Below, piece after piece: positions 5,158-6,638 of a stretch of 6,638 nt of DNA (position 1 is the stretch's first letter; each line of letters begins with the position of its first letter). Both the position numbers and the translations under genes were made by a program. Source of the stretch: Candidatus Uhrbacteria bacterium RIFOXYA2_FULL_40_9. GTDB lineage: Bacteria > Patescibacteriota > Patescibacteriia > UBA9934 > GWF2-40-263. Below the pieces are notes generated by a model, which was not told the origin of the DNA, ran no database searches, and saw only the letters and a program-made list of their open reading frames with translations. Location: the NCBI GenBank assembly GCA_001791615.1, contig MGEY01000037.1, positions 597 through 7,234 of the forward strand, read 5' to 3'.

Positions 5158-5820
5158 TTGAACTTCTTCCTTGAGCACAGAAGTTTGGTGATGGGTGCCT
5201 TGGCGGCGCTCATTTCTTCTTTTGCTTATCCGATCTATATTGTTGAATTTACCGGAGGGTGGACGAAAACCCACTGGCTCACAGCTTGGATGTGGCCGAG
5301 GTTCAACCTTCAAGGTGGAACACACCCGCGTCTTGTTACATGGATCTTGTGGCTCATGCTTACGGGCACGACTGTCTTAATTCAAGTACGCGATGGATAC
5401 TATTTTCCTGCCATCTTGTGCGCCATGTACTTCTTTGGCAATCTTTCCCTTCTCGTATCTTCCCTTGCTTGTGGCACATGGAAGATCAAATGGTATGATG
5501 TTATTTGCTTTGGACTCGGAATCCTTGCACTCGTTCTCTACATCCGTGAAGGGGATGAAAAGATTGCAACGACCTTGGTGATCACTGCTGATTTGATTGC
5601 GGGCATTGCCACATTCACAAGCGTCATTGATCATCCTGAAAATGAAAGCAAAATAGCCTGGTGGATCTTCTTTATTGGTGGATCAATAAACATCTTTTCC
5701 TTTGCCCATCCACTAAACCCCGCTAACTGGGCGTATGTGGAAACAGCCTATACCTTCTATATCATGGTATGCACAGGTTACATGGTGTACATGACAACGT
5801 TTCGGCGCAAAGCACGCTAA
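5158..5820 (+). CDS. Multi-span (about seven) Trp-rich membrane protein, unknown function
   Basis: 220 residues from TTG at 5158, chosen for the GGAGG upstream and the promoter position; ATG at 5191 is the alternative. Spans lie near 11-29, 59-76, 82-103, 113-130, 136-153, 166-182 and 190-213. Marks are the loop HPRLVTWILW (56-65), Asp145 and Gly149 in the fifth span, DHPENES (158-164) and the WW pair at 168-169. The pattern of a K/H-P-R-x-x-T/S-W-x-x-W loop plus a later Asp-Pro-Glu loop is one I recall from uncharacterised membrane proteins of CPR and other bacteria. The two similar halves hint at a SWEET/PQ-loop-like internal duplication, which is inference. The 25-residue Trp-rich stretch between spans 1 and 2 (31-55) is unusual. 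The gene is divergent from rplI and ends in its own terminator. No substrate can be named. Confidence 0.8.
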   Translation: MNFFLEHRSLVMGALAALISSFAYPIYIVEFTGGWTKTHWLTAWMWPRFNLQGGTHPRLVTWILWLMLTGTTVLIQVRDGYYFPAILCAMYFFGNLSLLVSSLACGTWKIKWYDVICFGLGILALVLYIREGDEKIATTLVITADLIAGIATFTSVIDHPENESKIAWWIFFIGGSINIFSFAHPLNPANWAYVETAYTFYIMVCTGYMVYMTTFRRKAR

Positions 5821-5821
5821 T

Positions 5822-5849
5822 ACACATCCACTCGGATGTGTTTTTCTTT
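5822..5849 (+). terminator. Intrinsic terminator after the Trp-rich membrane protein
   Basis: ACACATCC (5822-5829), loop ACTC, GGATGTGT (5834-5841), then TTTTCTTT. It starts 1 base after the stop codon. Confidence 0.88.
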
Positions 5850-5851
5850 AA

Positions 5852-5865
5852 AAGGAGTACTCCTT
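5852..5865. repeat. Perfect 14-base palindrome containing a Shine-Dalgarno-like core
   Basis: AAGGAGTACTCCTT has no loop, so as RNA it would form a poor hairpin; as DNA it could be a dimer-binding site. The 13 bases at 5846-5858 (CTTTAAAAGGAGT) repeat exactly the Shine-Dalgarno leader at 2601-2613, yet no start codon follows here. Confidence 0.55.
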
Positions 5866-5868
5866 CTT

Positions 5869-5906
5869 CAAACAAAACAACCTTTTGTTCATAAACAAAG
5901 GTTGTT
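5869..5906 (-). terminator. Terminator of the MFS-like gene (stem readable on both strands)
   Basis: Minus strand: AACAACCTTTGTT (5906-5894), loop TATG, AACAAAAGGTTGTT (5889-5876), then TTTGTTT. The stem is 13 base pairs with one bulged base. It lies 44 bases past the stop of the MFS-like gene. On the plus strand the stem is followed by CTTCC, so it is weaker in that direction. Confidence 0.75.
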
Positions 5907-5950
5907 CTTCCTAAATCAATAATTTTTTCTGATCATCTAAGCTCTTAAAG

Positions 5951-6532
5951 CTACAAAATCTTTTTTGAAACAAAGAAAAGATAGAAAGCACTTACAAGAC
6001 AGAGCCCTGACATAATAAGGAATAACACGGGAAATCCTGCCCAAAAGGCAATAGCTCCACCCAAGAATGACCCGGCAAACATAGTGAGATAACGTGTGGA
6101 TTCCCAAACTCCCCATTCTTCACTTTCATGATGAGAAACTAGGTGTTTGGTGAACAATGTGTCAAAAGAGGGAAAATAAATAGCTTCCCCAATGCCAAGT
6201 AAAATTTGAATCAGAATAATCTGAAAAAGACTTGTTACTCCCATTAAAAAAAAGTATCCAAGAGCAACAATAAGATACCCAATGATAAGCATTTTCTTTT
6301 TATCTTGTATTCCTGTCAAAACACGTCCCATTACTAGAGAACCTAATCCTGCTGTGAGATAAAAAACTGCAGCAACAAGACTAACATCAAGAATGGTTCC
6401 TCCAACACTTGTGACAAAAAGCGCGTAGATCGGAACAAGCATGAAGGTGGCAATCCAAACAAGTGCATTTGTAATGATGAGAATTTTTAAACCAATGTTG
6501 AATGTTTTTGGTGGATAAATGTGTGGAAACAT
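5951..6532 (-). CDS. Half-length MFS-type membrane protein (six spans)
   Basis: 193 residues with six spans near 15-40, 48-68, 80-99, 101-121, 147-166 and 168-187. This matches one six-helix bundle of a Major Facilitator Superfamily transporter. The loop between spans 2 and 3, GRVLTGIQDKKKM (69-81), is a loose MFS motif A (Gly, then Asp followed by basic residues). In span 4, GIGEAIYFPSFDTLF (113-127) resembles the N-terminal half of drug or sugar MFS carriers. Normal MFS proteins have 12 spans in about 400 residues. Here a TAG at 5951-5953 and a good terminator follow, and I see no second half downstream. It could work as a homodimer or with another half protein, or be a fixed truncation; substrate unknown. 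ATG at 6532 has no Shine-Dalgarno and sits 7 bases past a perfect TATAAT, suggesting a leaderless mRNA. Confidence 0.85.
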   Translation of the reverse strand: MFPHIYPPKTFNIGLKILIITNALVWIATFMLVPIYALFVTSVGGTILDVSLVAAVFYLTAGLGSLVMGRVLTGIQDKKKMLIIGYLIVALGYFFLMGVTSLFQIILIQILLGIGEAIYFPSFDTLFTKHLVSHHESEEWGVWESTRYLTMFAGSFLGGAIAFWAGFPVLFLIMSGLCLVSAFYLFFVSKKIL

Positions 6533-6539
6533 ATGTTTA

Positions 6540-6548
6540 ATTATAACA
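6540..6548 (-). promoter_or_regulatory. Extended -10 promoter giving a leaderless MFS-like transcript
   Basis: Minus strand TGTTATAAT (6548-6540), a perfect extended -10. Seven bases separate it from the ATG at 6532, so +1 should fall on or next to the A of the start codon. The -35 position (TCAAGA at a 17-base spacing) is poor. Confidence 0.7.
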
Positions 6549-6551
6549 CAA

Positions 6552-6638
6552 TTGGGGTCAGATCTTGAATTGCCACTTTTTTATGAATCATTAAAGAATT
6601 TGATCTTGATGCTATGGTAATTAGTAACTTTAAAAAAT
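6552..6638. other. Non-coding right edge with a GGGGTCAGATCTTG motif
   Basis: No gene is visible from 6533 to the end. The stretch opens with TGGGGTCAGATCTTGAAT (6553-6570); GATCTTGA recurs at 6602-6609. From memory, GGGGTCAGATCTTG-type sequences occur near REP-associated (IS200-like) transposases in many bacteria. This could be one end of such an element continuing beyond the window. No transposase is present here, so this is a weak call. Confidence 0.3.

Noticed and set aside
5131..5634. Open frames inside the Trp-rich membrane gene (5131-5325, 5195-5380, 5259-5498, 5377-5634 and 5393-5581)
   Set aside because: The real gene has clear membrane spans, promoter, Shine-Dalgarno and terminator; these do not.

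Overview
The window carries eight protein genes, one of them cut by the left edge. They are packed with short gaps (3 to about 250 bases) and most units end in compact intrinsic terminators. No rRNA, tRNA or CRISPR array was seen. Several traits fit a small-genome, AT-leaning bacterium of the Candidatus Patescibacteria (CPR) type: very short hypothetical genes, a half-length MFS protein, membrane proteins that only loosely match known families, and divergent forms of core genes. Presence of ribosomal protein L9, reported missing from some CPR lineages such as Microgenomates, would lean towards the Parcubacteria side. This is inference; no marker here fixes the taxon. The standard genetic code works throughout.

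Left region (1-1545, minus strand): a two-gene operon. A 126-residue single-span coiled-coil protein starts at a TTG codon. It is followed after 3 bases by an SPFH/Band 7 (prohibitin/stomatin-like) membrane protein whose last residues lie outside the window. The stop of the first gene sits between the Shine-Dalgarno and the ATG of the second, so translation is probably coupled. The SPFH gene is visibly more GC-rich than the rest of the window.

Divergent control region (1546-1792): back-to-back promoters (TTGACA, 17 bases, TANNNT) with two short tandem repeats between them.

Middle plus-strand block (1793-2852): a three-span protein with the topology and loop pattern of MotA/TolQ/ExbB proton-channel subunits but no recognisable ExbD/TolR/MotB partner. 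After a terminator and a new promoter comes a 77-residue hypothetical protein, itself closed by a terminator overlapping its stop codon.

Core-gene block (2931-5035, minus strand): rplI (ribosomal protein L9) then pyrG (CTP synthase), separated by 35 bases. Those bases are mostly a strong terminator hairpin ending 12 bases before the pyrG ATG. Neither gene has a Shine-Dalgarno sequence.

Right region (5036-6638): divergent from rplI is a Trp-rich, roughly seven-span membrane protein of unknown function. Convergent with it is a six-span, half-size MFS-like protein whose extended -10 lies exactly where a leaderless mRNA would need it. The right edge carries a TGGGGTCAGATCTTGAAT motif that may be the end of a mobile element lying outside the window.

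The window looks like ordinary chromosomal backbone of a streamlined genome. The most interesting items are the SPFH/coiled-coil pair facing an ExbB-like orphan, the possible attenuator in front of pyrG, the two coexisting translation-initiation styles, and the stand-alone half MFS protein.
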